Positions 17,129 to 25,543 of a stretch of DNA of 64,000 nt are shown here, in pieces (positions within the stretch are counted from its first letter, which is position 1; the number at the start of each line of letters is the position of its first letter). The DNA comes from JAYZDP01 sp036337765 (GTDB taxonomy: Bacteria; Acidobacteriota; Thermoanaerobaculia; Multivoradales; Multivoraceae). The notes below the pieces were generated by a model. The model was given only the letters and a program-made list of their open reading frames with translations. It had not been told where the DNA came from and made no database searches. The stretch spans positions 1-64,000 of the forward strand of contig JAYZDP010000168.1 of assembly GCA_036337765.1 (NCBI GenBank), written 5' to 3'. The position numbers and the translations under genes were made by a program.

Positions 17129-20100
17129 ATGAGCGAGAACAGGTTCCCGGTCGTCGAGTCCGGCTACCCGTTTCCAGAGATCGAGCTTGAGACGCTCGAG
17201 TACTGGCGCGACGAGGACGTTTTTCGCCGCTCGGTATCGAAGTACTCCGGAGGGCCGGAGTTCGTGTTCTACGACGGTCCGCCGACCGCCAACAATGCAC
17301 CTCACGTAGGCCACGTCGTCACCCGCGTGGTCAAAGACCTGATCCCACGCTACCGCACCATGCGGGGCTACCACGTGGTTCGCAAGGCGGGCTGGGACAC
17401 CCACGGCTTGCCGGTGGAGATCGAGGTCGAGAAGGCCCTCGGCTTCAGCAGCAAGAAGCAGATCGAGGAGTATGGGGTCGCCGAATTCAACCGCCGATGC
17501 CTGGAGAGCGTAGACCGCTACGAGAAGCAGTGGCGCGAAATGGTCGAACGGGTCGGTCACTGGATCGACCTCGAGGATCCCTATTTCACCTACACCAACG
17601 AGTACATCGAGTCGGTGTGGTGGGCGCTCGCCGAGCTAGCGAACAGGCGCCGGCTCGAGAAGGGCTTCAAGATCCAGCACTACTGCGGCCGTTGCGGCAC
17701 GCCGCTGTCGAGCCACGAGGTCGCCCAGAACTACAAGGACACCGAAGATCCGTCGGTCTGGGTGCTCTTCCCTCTCCGGGACGGCCAGGTCGCCACCGAC
17801 GCCGACGGCGACGAGCACGCCCTCGGGGCGCAACATCGCATCGTCGCCTGGACGACGACTCCGTGGACCCTGCTCTCTCATAGCGGCCTGGCGCTCAACG
17901 CCGCCCTCGACTATCGACTGGTCGAGCACCCCCGCGTGCCCGGGAGCTTTCTGATCTTCGCCGATGAGCTCGAGCCACCGGTGCCGCTCCTCGCTTCTGG
18001 CGAGGATGGCAAAACAGCCCGGCTGGATCTGCGCGACTGCGACGTCGTCGCACGTTTCCACGGTCACGATCTCGAGGGCCTGCGCTACGACCGGCCCTTC
18101 CGCGTCGCCCCACAAAGCGATGACGCCGACGCCGGCAACGACAACGCCTCCGACCGCGACGGCTGGATTGTGGTCGCGGCCGACTACGTCACTGCGACCG
18201 AGGGAACGGGCATCGTTCACACGGCGCCGCTGTTCGGCGAAGACGACTACCAAACTGGGCGCAAGTACGGCCTGCCACAGATCCAGGCGGTCGACGGCGC
18301 CGGCAAGATCCGCGAGGGCGCCGGGCTCGAGGGGCTGGCGGGAACCTGGTTCAAGGACGCCGACCGAGAGGTGATCCGCGACCTTCGCCAGCGCGGATTG
18401 CTACTGCACGACGAACGCTACAAGCACAGCTACGCCTTCTGCTGGCGCTGCGACGAGCCCCTGCTGTTCTACGCCACTGAAAGCTGGTTCGTGCGCACCA
18501 CCCTCGACAAAGACAAGCTGATCCAGCACAACCGCACGATCGGCTGGCGGCCGGAGCACGTCGGCGAAGGCCGCTTCGGCGACTGGCTCGAAAACCTGGT
18601 CGACTGGGCGCTGTCGCGCAATCGCTACTGGGGTACACCGCTGCCGGTCTGGGTGTGCGACGGGTGCGAGGCGACCCAGGCCATCGGCTCCTACGCAGCT
18701 CTGCACGAGGCAGCAGGGATCGAGCTCCCCTCAGATCCGTACGATCCGAAGGTCTTCGATCCGCACCGTCCGTACATCGACGACTTCACCTGGCCCTGTG
18801 CAGATTGCGACGGTACAAAGCGGCGGGTCGAGGCAGTCATCGACGCGTGGTTCGACTCAGGATCGATGCCCTTCGCCCAGCACCACTACCCGTTCGAGAA
18901 CAAAGAGCTCTTCGAGCGTCACTTTCCCGCCGACTTCATCTCCGAAGCCGTCGACCAGACGCGCGGCTGGTTCTTCACCCTGCACGCTCTGGGAAGCCTA
19001 CTCTTCGACGACGTGGCCTTCCGCAACTGCATCGTGCTGGGCCACATCAGCGACGAGTCGGGGCGCAAGATGTCGAAGCGCATCGGCAACGTCGTCGATC
19101 CGATGGAAGTGATCGGCGAGACCGGCGCCGACGCGCTGCGCTGGTACTTCTGCGTCAACAACCCTGAGCAGAACGCACGCTTCTCCGCCAGGCTGGTGCG
19201 CGAAGCGGCGCAGGGCTTCCTCATCCCGCTGTGGAACGCGCTGTCGTTCTTCTCGATTTACGCCAACCTCGACGGCTGGAGGCCCGGTGACGACGCGGGC
19301 GCCTTCGTGCAGCGGCCGGCGCTCGACCGCTGGGTGTTGCTGCGCCTCGATGGTGTCGTCGCCGAGGCGACGCGCGCCCTCGACGGCTACGACACTGCAA
19401 GCGCAGCCAAGGCGATCGAGGCCTTCATCGAAGACCTCACGAACTGGTACATCCGCCGCAGTAGAGACCGCTTCTGGGCCCCGGTGCTAGAAGGGGTCAC
19501 GACCGGCGGGGGCCCCGACAAGTCGAGCGCCTACGCCGCCCTATACGAGGTGCTGACCACCCTGGCGCGCGTCCTCGCGCCGTTCACGCCCTTCGTCGCG
19601 GACCGCATCCATCGAAACCTCGAGCGAACGATCGGTGCCACCGGGGAGCCCCGTGTGCACCTGGAATCGTGGCCCGAGCCGCCGCGTCGGGCCGACGACG
19701 AGCTGGAGCGGGACATGAAGACAGTGCAGCGAGCGGTGCGCTTCGGGCACGCAGCCCGCAACGCCCATTCCGTCCGCACTCGCCAGCCGCTGCGCAGCGT
19801 CACCATTGTCGCCGCCGACGACGAGCTCGGAGCCAAACTCGCTCCTCACCTGGAGCTGGTCCGCGAGGAGCTCAACGTGCGCGAGGTGGACTTCGCCCAG
19901 AATCGCTCCGACTACGTTTACCACGAGATCCTCCCGGTCTTTCCGAGATGCGGTCCTCGCTTCGGCAAGCGCATGCCCCTGGTGCAGCGAGCGCTGGCGG
20001 ATGCTGACGGAGATTCGCTCGCCGATGCACTCGACGTCAGAGGCAGTGTCGAGATCGAGATCGAGGGGTGCGTCGAGTCGTTGAGCGCAGAGGAGCTCGA

Positions 20101-20443
20101 GGTGAGGCTGGTCGAGAAGGAGGGCATGGCGATCCAGGGCGATCGCGATCTGCTCGTTGCGCTCGATGTCGAGCTCGACGCCGGGCTTCTCACCGAGGGC
20201 CTAGCGCGCGAGGTCGTGCACCGCATCCAGCGCGCCCGCAAAGAGATGGACCTCGACTACGCAGATCGCATCGAGGTGCAATACAGGGCCGCCGAGCCGG
20301 TGGTCGAAGCTCTTGCAGCCCACCGCGAGTGGGTCATGGGTGAGACCCTTGCGACCGCGCTCACCGTGGCTCCAGAAGGCGCGGAGCTCGACGCCGCACC
20401 GGTCGAGGAGCACGATTTCGCCCTTCAGCTGACCAAGAGGTAG
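17129..20443 (+). CDS. ileS: Isoleucyl-tRNA synthetase
   Basis: A class I aminoacyl-tRNA synthetase of 1104 residues. The HIGH box is APHVGHV in PPTANNAPHVGHVVTRV (about 51-67), and the KMSKS box is KMSKRIGNVVDP (about 647). The CP1 editing site is WTTTPWTLLSHSGLALN (about 240), and DQTRGWFFTLHALGSLLF is the Ile-binding region. The length, the HVGH form of the box and the C-terminal domain without an obvious zinc finger point to the type 2 (eukaryote-like) IleRS, which is usually mupirocin-tolerant; that subtype is inferred. The ATG at 17129 is preceded by GGAG at ten bases; a GTG 27 bases upstream is possible. Confidence 0.95.
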   Translation: MSENRFPVVESGYPFPEIELETLEYWRDEDVFRRSVSKYSGGPEFVFYDGPPTANNAPHVGHVVTRVVKDLIPRYRTMRGYHVVRKAGWDTHGLPVEIEVEKALGFSSKKQIEEYGVAEFNRRCLESVDRYEKQWREMVERVGHWIDLEDPYFTYTNEYIESVWWALAELANRRRLEKGFKIQHYCGRCGTPLSSHEVAQNYKDTEDPSVWVLFPLRDGQVATDADGDEHALGAQHRIVAWTTTPWTLLSHSGLALNAALDYRLVEHPRVPGSFLIFADELEPPVPLLASGEDGKTARLDLRDCDVVARFHGHDLEGLRYDRPFRVAPQSDDADAGNDNASDRDGWIVVAADYVTATEGTGIVHTAPLFGEDDYQTGRKYGLPQIQAVDGAGKIREGAGLEGLAGTWFKDADREVIRDLRQRGLLLHDERYKHSYAFCWRCDEPLLFYATESWFVRTTLDKDKLIQHNRTIGWRPEHVGEGRFGDWLENLVDWALSRNRYWGTPLPVWVCDGCEATQAIGSYAALHEAAGIELPSDPYDPKVFDPHRPYIDDFTWPCADCDGTKRRVEAVIDAWFDSGSMPFAQHHYPFENKELFERHFPADFISEAVDQTRGWFFTLHALGSLLFDDVAFRNCIVLGHISDESGRKMSKRIGNVVDPMEVIGETGADALRWYFCVNNPEQNARFSARLVREAAQGFLIPLWNALSFFSIYANLDGWRPGDDAGAFVQRPALDRWVLLRLDGVVAEATRALDGYDTASAAKAIEAFIEDLTNWYIRRSRDRFWAPVLEGVTTGGGPDKSSAYAALYEVLTTLARVLAPFTPFVADRIHRNLERTIGATGEPRVHLESWPEPPRRADDELERDMKTVQRAVRFGHAARNAHSVRTRQPLRSVTIVAADDELGAKLAPHLELVREELNVREVDFAQNRSDYVYHEILPVFPRCGPRFGKRMPLVQRALADADGDSLADALDVRGSVEIEIEGCVESLSAEELEVRLVEKEGMAIQGDRDLLVALDVELDAGLLTEGLAREVVHRIQRARKEMDLDYADRIEVQYRAAEPVVEALAAHREWVMGETLATALTVAPEGAELDAAPVEEHDFALQLTKR

Positions 20444-20449
20444 GTAGGG

Positions 20450-21802
20450 ATGGCAGGAATCTTCAAGGCCTACGACGTCCGCGGCCTCTACCCCGAAGAG
20501 CTCGACGAAACACGAGCGCGCGCGATCGGTCGATCGTTCCCACAGGTGCTCGACCCCTCGGATCTCGAGCGGACCCGGACGGTCGTTGTCGGCCGCGACA
20601 TGAGGCCCCACGGAGTGCCCCTCTGTGAGGCGCTGATCGAGGGGCTACGCGAGGGTGGCGTCGACGTCCTCGACATCGGCCTCGCGACAACACCGATGAA
20701 CTACTTCGCCGTCGGCCGCCTGGGCGCCGCGGGCGGAGTTCAGGTCACCGCCAGTCACAACCCACCGAGATACAACGGCTGCAAGTTCAGCCTCGGCGAC
20801 GCACGGCCAGTCTCTGGCGACGGAGGTATTCCCGAGATCGAGCGCCTAGCGGCAACCGGCGGTCCGCGGGCAGAGTCGCTGGGCGTGCTGTCGCAGGGCG
20901 AGATCATGTCGACTTACCGCGAGCACCTGCTCTCGTTTCTCGACGATGTCCCTGGCCACCACCGCCTCAGGGTAGCCGTCGACGCAGCCAACGGTATGGG
21001 ATGCCTCTACCAACCGCTGCTCGAAGCTGCGGGCATCGATCTGGAGCTGTTGTACTTCGAGCTCGATGGCTCATTCCCGAATCACGAGCCGAACCCGCTG
21101 AATCTCGACAATCTGCGCGACCTCGGTGAGCTGGTGCGCTCGAGTGGCGCCGATCTCGGCGTGGCGTTCGACGGCGACGCTGACCGTGCGGGTTTCGTCG
21201 ACGAGCGCGGCGAACCGGTGGGCAGCGACCTGTCGACGGCGCTGATCGGGGGGGAGCTCCTCGCCCGGTACCCCGGAACGGCGGTGGTCTACGATCTTCG
21301 ATCGTCGCGAGCCGTGGCCGAGTACATCCGGGAGATGGGCGGCGAGCCGATCCGCGAGCGGGTCGGCCATTCGTTCATCAAGGCCACCCTACGAAAGCAC
21401 GACGGCGCCTTCGGCGGCGAGCTCGCCGGACACTACTACTTCCGCGACAACTACACTGCCGACTGCTCGCTCATGGCTGTCTTCGAAATGATCAATCTCC
21501 TTCGCCGACGTGGCCAGCCGCTATCGGAGATCGTCGCGCCGCTGGCGCGCTACGCCAAGACCCCGGAGATCAACTTCGAGGTCGAGGACAAGGAAGCCAT
21601 GATGGCCGAGCTCGCCCGGGTTTTCGCGGACGGGGAGATCGACACCCTCGACGGGGTCACCGTGCAGTACCACGACTGGTGGTTCAACGTCCGCCCGTCG
21701 AACACCGAGCCACTCCTGCGGCTGGTTGCAGAGGCGCGTGACGAGGCACTGCTGGCCGAAAAGGAAGCGGCCCTGCTGGAGATTCTCGGCGATCCGGTAT
21801 AG
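20450..21802 (+). CDS. manB: Phosphomannomutase/phosphoglucomutase
   Basis: A 450-residue alpha-D-phosphohexomutase. The phosphoserine loop is QVTASHNPPRYNG (Ser about 102), the metal loop is VAFDGDADRAGFVD (about 240-253), the sugar-binding loop is GGELAGHYYFRD, and the phosphate-binding loop is RPSNTEPLLRLVAE at the C terminus. It interconverts the 1- and 6-phosphates of mannose and/or glucose and so feeds GDP-mannose or UDP-glucose synthesis for the glycan genes at both ends of the window. It begins six bases after the ileS stop on the same strand. Confidence 0.93.
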   Translation: MAGIFKAYDVRGLYPEELDETRARAIGRSFPQVLDPSDLERTRTVVVGRDMRPHGVPLCEALIEGLREGGVDVLDIGLATTPMNYFAVGRLGAAGGVQVTASHNPPRYNGCKFSLGDARPVSGDGGIPEIERLAATGGPRAESLGVLSQGEIMSTYREHLLSFLDDVPGHHRLRVAVDAANGMGCLYQPLLEAAGIDLELLYFELDGSFPNHEPNPLNLDNLRDLGELVRSSGADLGVAFDGDADRAGFVDERGEPVGSDLSTALIGGELLARYPGTAVVYDLRSSRAVAEYIREMGGEPIRERVGHSFIKATLRKHDGAFGGELAGHYYFRDNYTADCSLMAVFEMINLLRRRGQPLSEIVAPLARYAKTPEINFEVEDKEAMMAELARVFADGEIDTLDGVTVQYHDWWFNVRPSNTEPLLRLVAEARDEALLAEKEAALLEILGDPV

Positions 21803-21843
21803 CGATCAGCCCTATTCCTCTCGAAGCACACGGGAAGGATCGA

Positions 21844-21862
21844 GGCCGGTAGCGCTCCGGCC
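21844..21862. terminator. GC hairpin between convergent manB and Zn-peptidase genes
   Basis: ggccgg-tagcgct-ccggcc is a 6-bp stem with a 7-base loop in the 83-base gap between two convergent stop codons. It is a candidate bidirectional terminator without a T-run. Confidence 0.4.
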
Positions 21863-21885
21863 CTGACCGCAAGGTCGATCAGTCT

Positions 21886-22578
21886 CTACCGCCGAAGCAG
21901 ACCCAGCCGCATCACGTAGTAGAGCAGGGTCAGCGCGGTCGAGACCGCAGCAGCGACGTAGGTCAAAGCGGCGGCATCGAGCACCTTCGACACTCCCGCG
22001 CGCTCGCCCTGCAACACGATTCCCTGCTCCCAGGCGAGCTTCTTCGCTCGCTTCGAGGCGTCGAACTCCACCGGCAGGGTGACGATCTGAAAGAGCAGCA
22101 GGAGAGCGATGCCGCCGACGCCGATCAGCATCAGCTCTGGGCTCCGCATGAAAAAGCCCGCGATCATCGCGACATACCCGAGCTTGGTGCCGATGCCGAC
22201 CGTGGGAACGATCGCCGACCGAAGCTGCAGCGGTGCGTAGCGTTTGGAGTGCTGGATGGCGTGACCGGCCTCGTGGCAAGCAACCCCGATCGCGGAGATC
22301 GAAGGCTGGCCGTAGACCGGCTCGGAGAGCGCGAGGGTCTTGGTCATCGGATTGTAGTGGTCCGAGAGCATGCCCTTCGTCGAGACGATCTTCACGTCGT
22401 CGATGCCCGCGCTGTGAAGCAGGCGCTCGGCGGCCTGGGCACCCGTCAACCCGCTTGCCGCGCGCACCTTCGAGTACTTGTTGAAGGCGCTCTTGGTCTT
22501 GGCGCTCGCCCACAGCGACAAAAGAATGCCCGGGCCGATGAAGACGAAGTAGATGGGATCGAAGAACCCGAAAAACAT
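21886..22578 (-). CDS. Membrane zinc metallopeptidase (YugP-like)
   Basis: A 230-residue integral membrane protein with the zinc-binding motif GVACHEAGHAIQH (about 97-109). Hydrophobic segments lie at about 8-25, 118-140, 145-168 and 205-225. FNKYSKVRAASGLTGAQAAERLL and LSEPVYGQPSISAIG are hallmarks of the YugP/DUF-type neutral zinc metallopeptidases, whose substrates are unknown. The ATG has AGGAGG ten bases upstream. A TATAGG hexamer near 22618 (minus strand) could be its -10 box. Confidence 0.88.
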   Translation of the reverse strand: MFFGFFDPIYFVFIGPGILLSLWASAKTKSAFNKYSKVRAASGLTGAQAAERLLHSAGIDDVKIVSTKGMLSDHYNPMTKTLALSEPVYGQPSISAIGVACHEAGHAIQHSKRYAPLQLRSAIVPTVGIGTKLGYVAMIAGFFMRSPELMLIGVGGIALLLLFQIVTLPVEFDASKRAKKLAWEQGIVLQGERAGVSKVLDAAALTYVAAAVSTALTLLYYVMRLGLLRR

Positions 22579-22718
22579 AGCCGTTGCTCCTCCTGCTCTC
22601 TATACGGACCCGACACCTATAACGTTCTCGGACCGCCTCGGAATTCCGGCCGAAAGGCCCGAGTAGACTCTATTCTACAGCGTCGATCAGCAACCGAGGA
22701 GCGCCCGCCAAAGCGCGC

Positions 22719-22991
22719 TCAGAGCATCTCCTGCGATTCGTCGCCATAGAGCACGAGCTCGCCGGTCGGCGATTCGATACTTGGATCCTCTTCTAGGGTC
22801 ATTGGCACCGCCCGTGTGCCCGCGCTCGGCTGCACGGGATCGAGTGCGTGTGGCAGAAGACCCGCCAGCTCCGAGTACTCGCGCCAGAGCTCCCTCTCCT
22901 CGTCGCTCAGGTCCAGGCCCGGGTCTTCGAGTTCGGGGTTCTCGAGCAGCTGCAGCAGCCGCTCCAGGATGACGTCTTCTCGGTCGCTCAT
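22719..22991 (-). CDS. Short anti-sigma-factor-like protein
   Basis: A 90-residue acidic protein. The segment LWREYSELAGLLPHALDPVQPSAGTRA resembles the part of ECF anti-sigma factors just after the sigma-binding helices (LLPLALEPVEPP in relatives). Its ATG overlaps the TGA of the decayed ECF sigma frame (ATGA), the usual sigma/anti-sigma arrangement. No zinc-binding HxxxCxxC, transmembrane helix or sensory domain is present, and it stops far short of typical anti-sigma length, so it may be a truncated remnant. The identification rests on context and weak similarity. Confidence 0.5.
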   Translation of the reverse strand: MSDREDVILERLLQLLENPELEDPGLDLSDEERELWREYSELAGLLPHALDPVQPSAGTRAVPMTLEEDPSIESPTGELVLYGDESQEML

Positions 22992-23492
22992 AGCAGGTCT
23001 TTCATCTCGGCTTGCAGCGCGGCTCGGAGCTTCTTCATCGCCAGCAGGGTACGTGTCTTTACGGTTCCGAGAGGGATTCCGGTTTGGCCGACGATCTCGC
23101 TCTGTGTCAGTCCCTTGAAGAAGGCTAGCTCGATCACCTGTCGCTTGTCCGGCGGGCCGATCCGCCAAGCTCACCACGAGCCGTTCCCCCCCCGCTGCCA
23201 CAAACACGATCCGCAATCCGGCAGGGGATGCGTCCGTCTTGCGCCGTTCGGCGTGAGCCGCCACGGCCGTGCGCTCCTTCACCCGACGACTACGAAGGCG
23301 ATCGATGGGCCCGACTGCGTGCATTCAGCGATAACCAGTTCGAGACCGAGGAGCGTGCCGGGTCGTAGCGTGACGCCTGCTTCCAGGCCTGGATGAAGGT
23401 CTCCTGCAGCACCTCTTCGGCATCTCCGGCACGGCCCAGAATCCGCTGTGTGAGGGCGAGGAGAATTCTTCGATCGACTCAGGGGCTGACAT
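22988..23492 (-). pseudogene. ECF RNA polymerase sigma factor, frameshifted
   Basis: Three reading frames together spell an ECF sigma factor. Near 23460-23300 the frame reads RILGRAGDAEEVLQETFIQAW (region 2). A +1 shift in a C-run leads to IDRLRSRRVKERTAVAAHAERR. Another +1 shift in the C/G-rich stretch near 23155-23165 leads to PPDKRQVIELAFFKGLTQSE and GIPLGTVKTRTLLAMKKLR (region 4 helix-turn-helix), ending KDLL-TGA at 22988. The start MSAPESIEE at 23492 is also out of frame with region 2, and about 20-25 residues of region 2.1 seem to be missing. Two shifts fall in homopolymer-like runs, so assembly error is possible, but the missing N-terminal part points to real decay. Confidence 0.8.
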
Positions 23493-23593
23493 CGCTCGAC
23501 GCAACAGTCGTTTCGAGCCCCAGATTCCCGGCCCGATCAGAGCCCACACGACCAGGGGCCGCGAGCAGTAGGGCAGGGTAGGATGCCACGCGC

Positions 23594-24112
23594 GTGAGCA
23601 CACAAGAGCGCCCTACATTCGGTGTGGTGGGCGGTGCCAGCTGCCGTGACGCCGATACCAAGCTCGCCTTCGAGACTGGCAGGGAGATCGCCAGAGCGGG
23701 CGGCGTGCTGGTGTGTGGGGGCGGCGGGGGGGTCATGGCGGCGGCCTGCTCCGGCGCCAAAACCATCGGCGGCACCACTCTGGGCATCCTCCCCGGCCAG
23801 GACGCGGAAGAATCCGAGCCGAACTCACATCTCGACCACGCCATCTACACCGGCATCGGCCAGGGACGTAACCAGATCATCGTGCTTTCCAGCGACGCCG
23901 TCATCGCGATCGGAGGAGAATGGGGCACGCTTTCAGAGATCGCGCTGGCCTACAAGCACGACAAGCCCGTGGTGCTCTTGAACAGCTGGACCGTCGAGGG
24001 TCCCGCCGGACAGGGCCTCAAGAGCCTCAACCGAGCCGCGACTGCAAAAGAGGCCGTCGCGACGGCGATGGGCCTGATCGGCACCGATCCGGTCACTCCG
24101 GTACCTGAATGA
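23594..24112 (+). CDS. SLOG/TIGR00725-like nucleotide-binding protein
   Basis: A 172-residue Rossmann-like protein. The motifs VVGGASCRD, VLVCGGGGGVMAAAC and VIAIGGEWGTLSEIALAYKHDKPVVLL place it in the SLOG superfamily near the TIGR00725/LOG-like ('lysine decarboxylase-like') group, which binds nucleotides or ADP-ribose-type ligands. The LOG phosphoribohydrolase motif PGGxGTxxE appears as GGEWGTLSE, so cytokinin-type LOG activity is not assured. The start is a GTG. Its TGA overlaps the ATG of the next hydrolase gene. Confidence 0.78.
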   Translation: MSTQERPTFGVVGGASCRDADTKLAFETGREIARAGGVLVCGGGGGVMAAACSGAKTIGGTTLGILPGQDAEESEPNSHLDHAIYTGIGQGRNQIIVLSSDAVIAIGGEWGTLSEIALAYKHDKPVVLLNSWTVEGPAGQGLKSLNRAATAKEAVATAMGLIGTDPVTPVPE

Positions 24113-24780
24113 CCGCGCCGGAGGCGATCCTCTTCGAGGGGCCTGCCGGGGCACTCGAGGGTGTTCTCACTGCGGCCCCCAGTGCCGCCTCCCGAGCGCC
24201 CCGGGCTCTCGCCGTCGTCTCTCACCCTCATCCGCTCTACGGTGGAGACATGGACAACCTCGTGGTCCGCGAGGCCGAGGCCGCACTCCTTGCGGCCGGA
24301 GTGGCGGTGCTGCGCTACAACTTTCGCGGCACGGGACGCAGCGACGGACAGCACGACGGCGGCGTGGGCGAGAGGTCGGATCTAGAAGCCGCCCTGGGGG
24401 AGATGACGCGCCGCCACGGACACGACCTGCCCATCTTGCTGGTCGGCTACTCCTTCGGCGCAATCGTCACCCTCACTTTTCTCGCTGACGCCGAGCTCCC
24501 ACCTGCAGGCCTGGCCGGAGTCCTCGTTCTCGCACCACCGGTGTCTTACTTCACCGGCCCAAACTGGTCGACAGCGGGAGCACCCGGCGCCATCATCTAC
24601 GGCTCCGACGACGACCTCACACCGGATCCGAGGGTGCGCGAAGTCGCCGTCAATATCGGCAGTGGCATCGTCCGTGAGCGTATCGCCGGGGTCGGCCACG
24701 ATCTCGGCACGTTCTCGGACCCGGCCGCGCTACGAGACGCGCTCCGGCGTCGGGTCGCCGCCATAGTCGACGCGATCTGA
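24109..24780 (+). CDS. Alpha/beta hydrolase (YfhR/dienelactone-hydrolase-like)
   Basis: A 223-residue cytoplasmic alpha/beta hydrolase. VSHPHPLYGGDMDNLVV (oxyanion region), LRYNFRGTGRSDG, the elbow GYSFGAIV (Ser about 115), the acid in IYGSDDDLTPD and the His in AGVGHDLG give the complete triad. The HPHPLYGGxMdN motif is characteristic of a conserved bacterial hydrolase family of unknown substrate. Its ATGA overlap with the SLOG gene indicates translational coupling. Confidence 0.85.
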   Translation: MTAPEAILFEGPAGALEGVLTAAPSAASRAPRALAVVSHPHPLYGGDMDNLVVREAEAALLAAGVAVLRYNFRGTGRSDGQHDGGVGERSDLEAALGEMTRRHGHDLPILLVGYSFGAIVTLTFLADAELPPAGLAGVLVLAPPVSYFTGPNWSTAGAPGAIIYGSDDDLTPDPRVREVAVNIGSGIVRERIAGVGHDLGTFSDPAALRDALRRRVAAIVDAI

Positions 24781-24784
24781 GGCC

Positions 24785-24802
24785 GGGCGCCCTCGAGCGC
24801 CC
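24785..24802. terminator. Hairpin between convergent hydrolase and tdk genes
   Basis: gggcgc-cctcga-gcgccc forms a 6-bp stem four bases after the hydrolase stop codon; a second palindrome, aggcctctaggcct, follows. Candidate terminator without a T-run. Confidence 0.45.
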
Positions 24803-24812
24803 AAGGCCTCTA

Positions 24813-24857
24813 GGCCTGCGCTCTGCCGGAGCACCGGACGGCGTGCGCCCCCCGCTA
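24813..24857 (-). repeat. Remnant of the TAG-anchored inverted-repeat family
   Basis: On the minus strand the tdk stop TAG opens TAGCGGGGGGCGC, matching the first 13 bases of the repeat arm with one change. About 25 bases later comes GCGCAGGCC, the conserved outer end of the flank in full copies. The middle (second arm and spacer) is missing, so this looks like an internally deleted copy. It is judged a remnant because both ends are recognisable and the TAG again serves as the stop codon. Confidence 0.5.
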
Positions 24858-25424
24858 GCCGTCGCCGACTACCTGACGCTTGGGCAGTCCAAGCTCGTAG
24901 CAGACCCGGCAACGTGCCTCGTAGGCTTCGCCATCGCCGACCTGAACCAACTCGGAACCGCCGGCGATGCGCTGTGTGAAGTGGGCCGGTGAGCCACAGA
25001 CCACGCAGATCGCATGCATCTTGTCGACGAACTCTGCGAGCGACAGCAGCGCCGGCATCGGTCCGAAGGGGCGGCGCATGAAATCCTGGTCGAGGCCCGC
25101 CACGATCACCCGGATGCCACGGTCCGCGAGCTCGGTAGCCAGATCCACCAGCCCGTCGTCGAAGAACTGTGCCTCGTCGACCCCGACAACCTGGACGTCT
25201 GGCTCGAGGAAGGTCGCCATCTCGACGGAGCTCTGGACCGCCGAGGCGGCAACCTCGCGATTGTCGCGCGTGATCAGTCGCGCCGGCGAGTGGCGCGTGT
25301 CGGCCGAGGGTTTGAACGCCTGCACCCTCTGGCGCGCGATGACCGCGCGGCGTAACCGACGCACGAGCTCCTCGCTCTTGCCAGAGAACATCCCCCCGGT
25401 AATCACCTCGATCTGACCCATCAT
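24855..25424 (-). CDS. tdk: Thymidine kinase (type II)
   Basis: A 189-residue thymidine kinase of the salvage pathway. The P-loop is GGMFSGKSEEL, the Walker-B-like segment is VVGVDEAQFFDDG, the thymidine lasso lies near the C terminus, and two CxxC pairs (CVVCG and RCRVCYE) bind structural zinc. The start is set at MMGQIEVITGG, the family N terminus. The frame stays open upstream to 25514 through half of a repeat element, adding GVEAVKRSYRDPRYNADRM; I regard that extension as untranslated or at most a recent fusion. The stop TAG belongs to a repeat remnant. Confidence 0.95.
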   Translation of the reverse strand: MMGQIEVITGGMFSGKSEELVRRLRRAVIARQRVQAFKPSADTRHSPARLITRDNREVAASAVQSSVEMATFLEPDVQVVGVDEAQFFDDGLVDLATELADRGIRVIVAGLDQDFMRRPFGPMPALLSLAEFVDKMHAICVVCGSPAHFTQRIAGGSELVQVGDGEAYEARCRVCYELGLPKRQVVGDG

Positions 25425-25470
25425 GCGGTCCTGGCTACCTGGCTCGAGACGGCTCATCCGATCGGCATTG

Positions 25471-25543
25471 TAGCGGGGGTCGCGGTACGAGCGCTTTACC
25501 GCCTCGACCCCCACCTAGCCATGACCTACCGCGACCCCCGCTA
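25471..25543 (-). repeat. TAG-anchored inverted repeat, copy 1 (perfect arms)
   Basis: On the plus strand tagcgggggtcgcggta (25471-25487) and taccgcgacccccgcta (25527-25543) are a perfect 17-bp inverted repeat with a 39-nt spacer. On the minus strand the first three bases, TAG, are the stop codon of the HAD gene. The outer flank seen in copies 2, 3 and 4 is absent here. The element fills most of the gap between the HAD gene and tdk. Confidence 0.85.

Noticed and set aside
24425..25514. Extended tdk start at 25514 using the repeat as coding sequence
   Set aside because: The family N terminus is MGQIEV; the extra codons come from the repeat and have no match in thymidine kinases.
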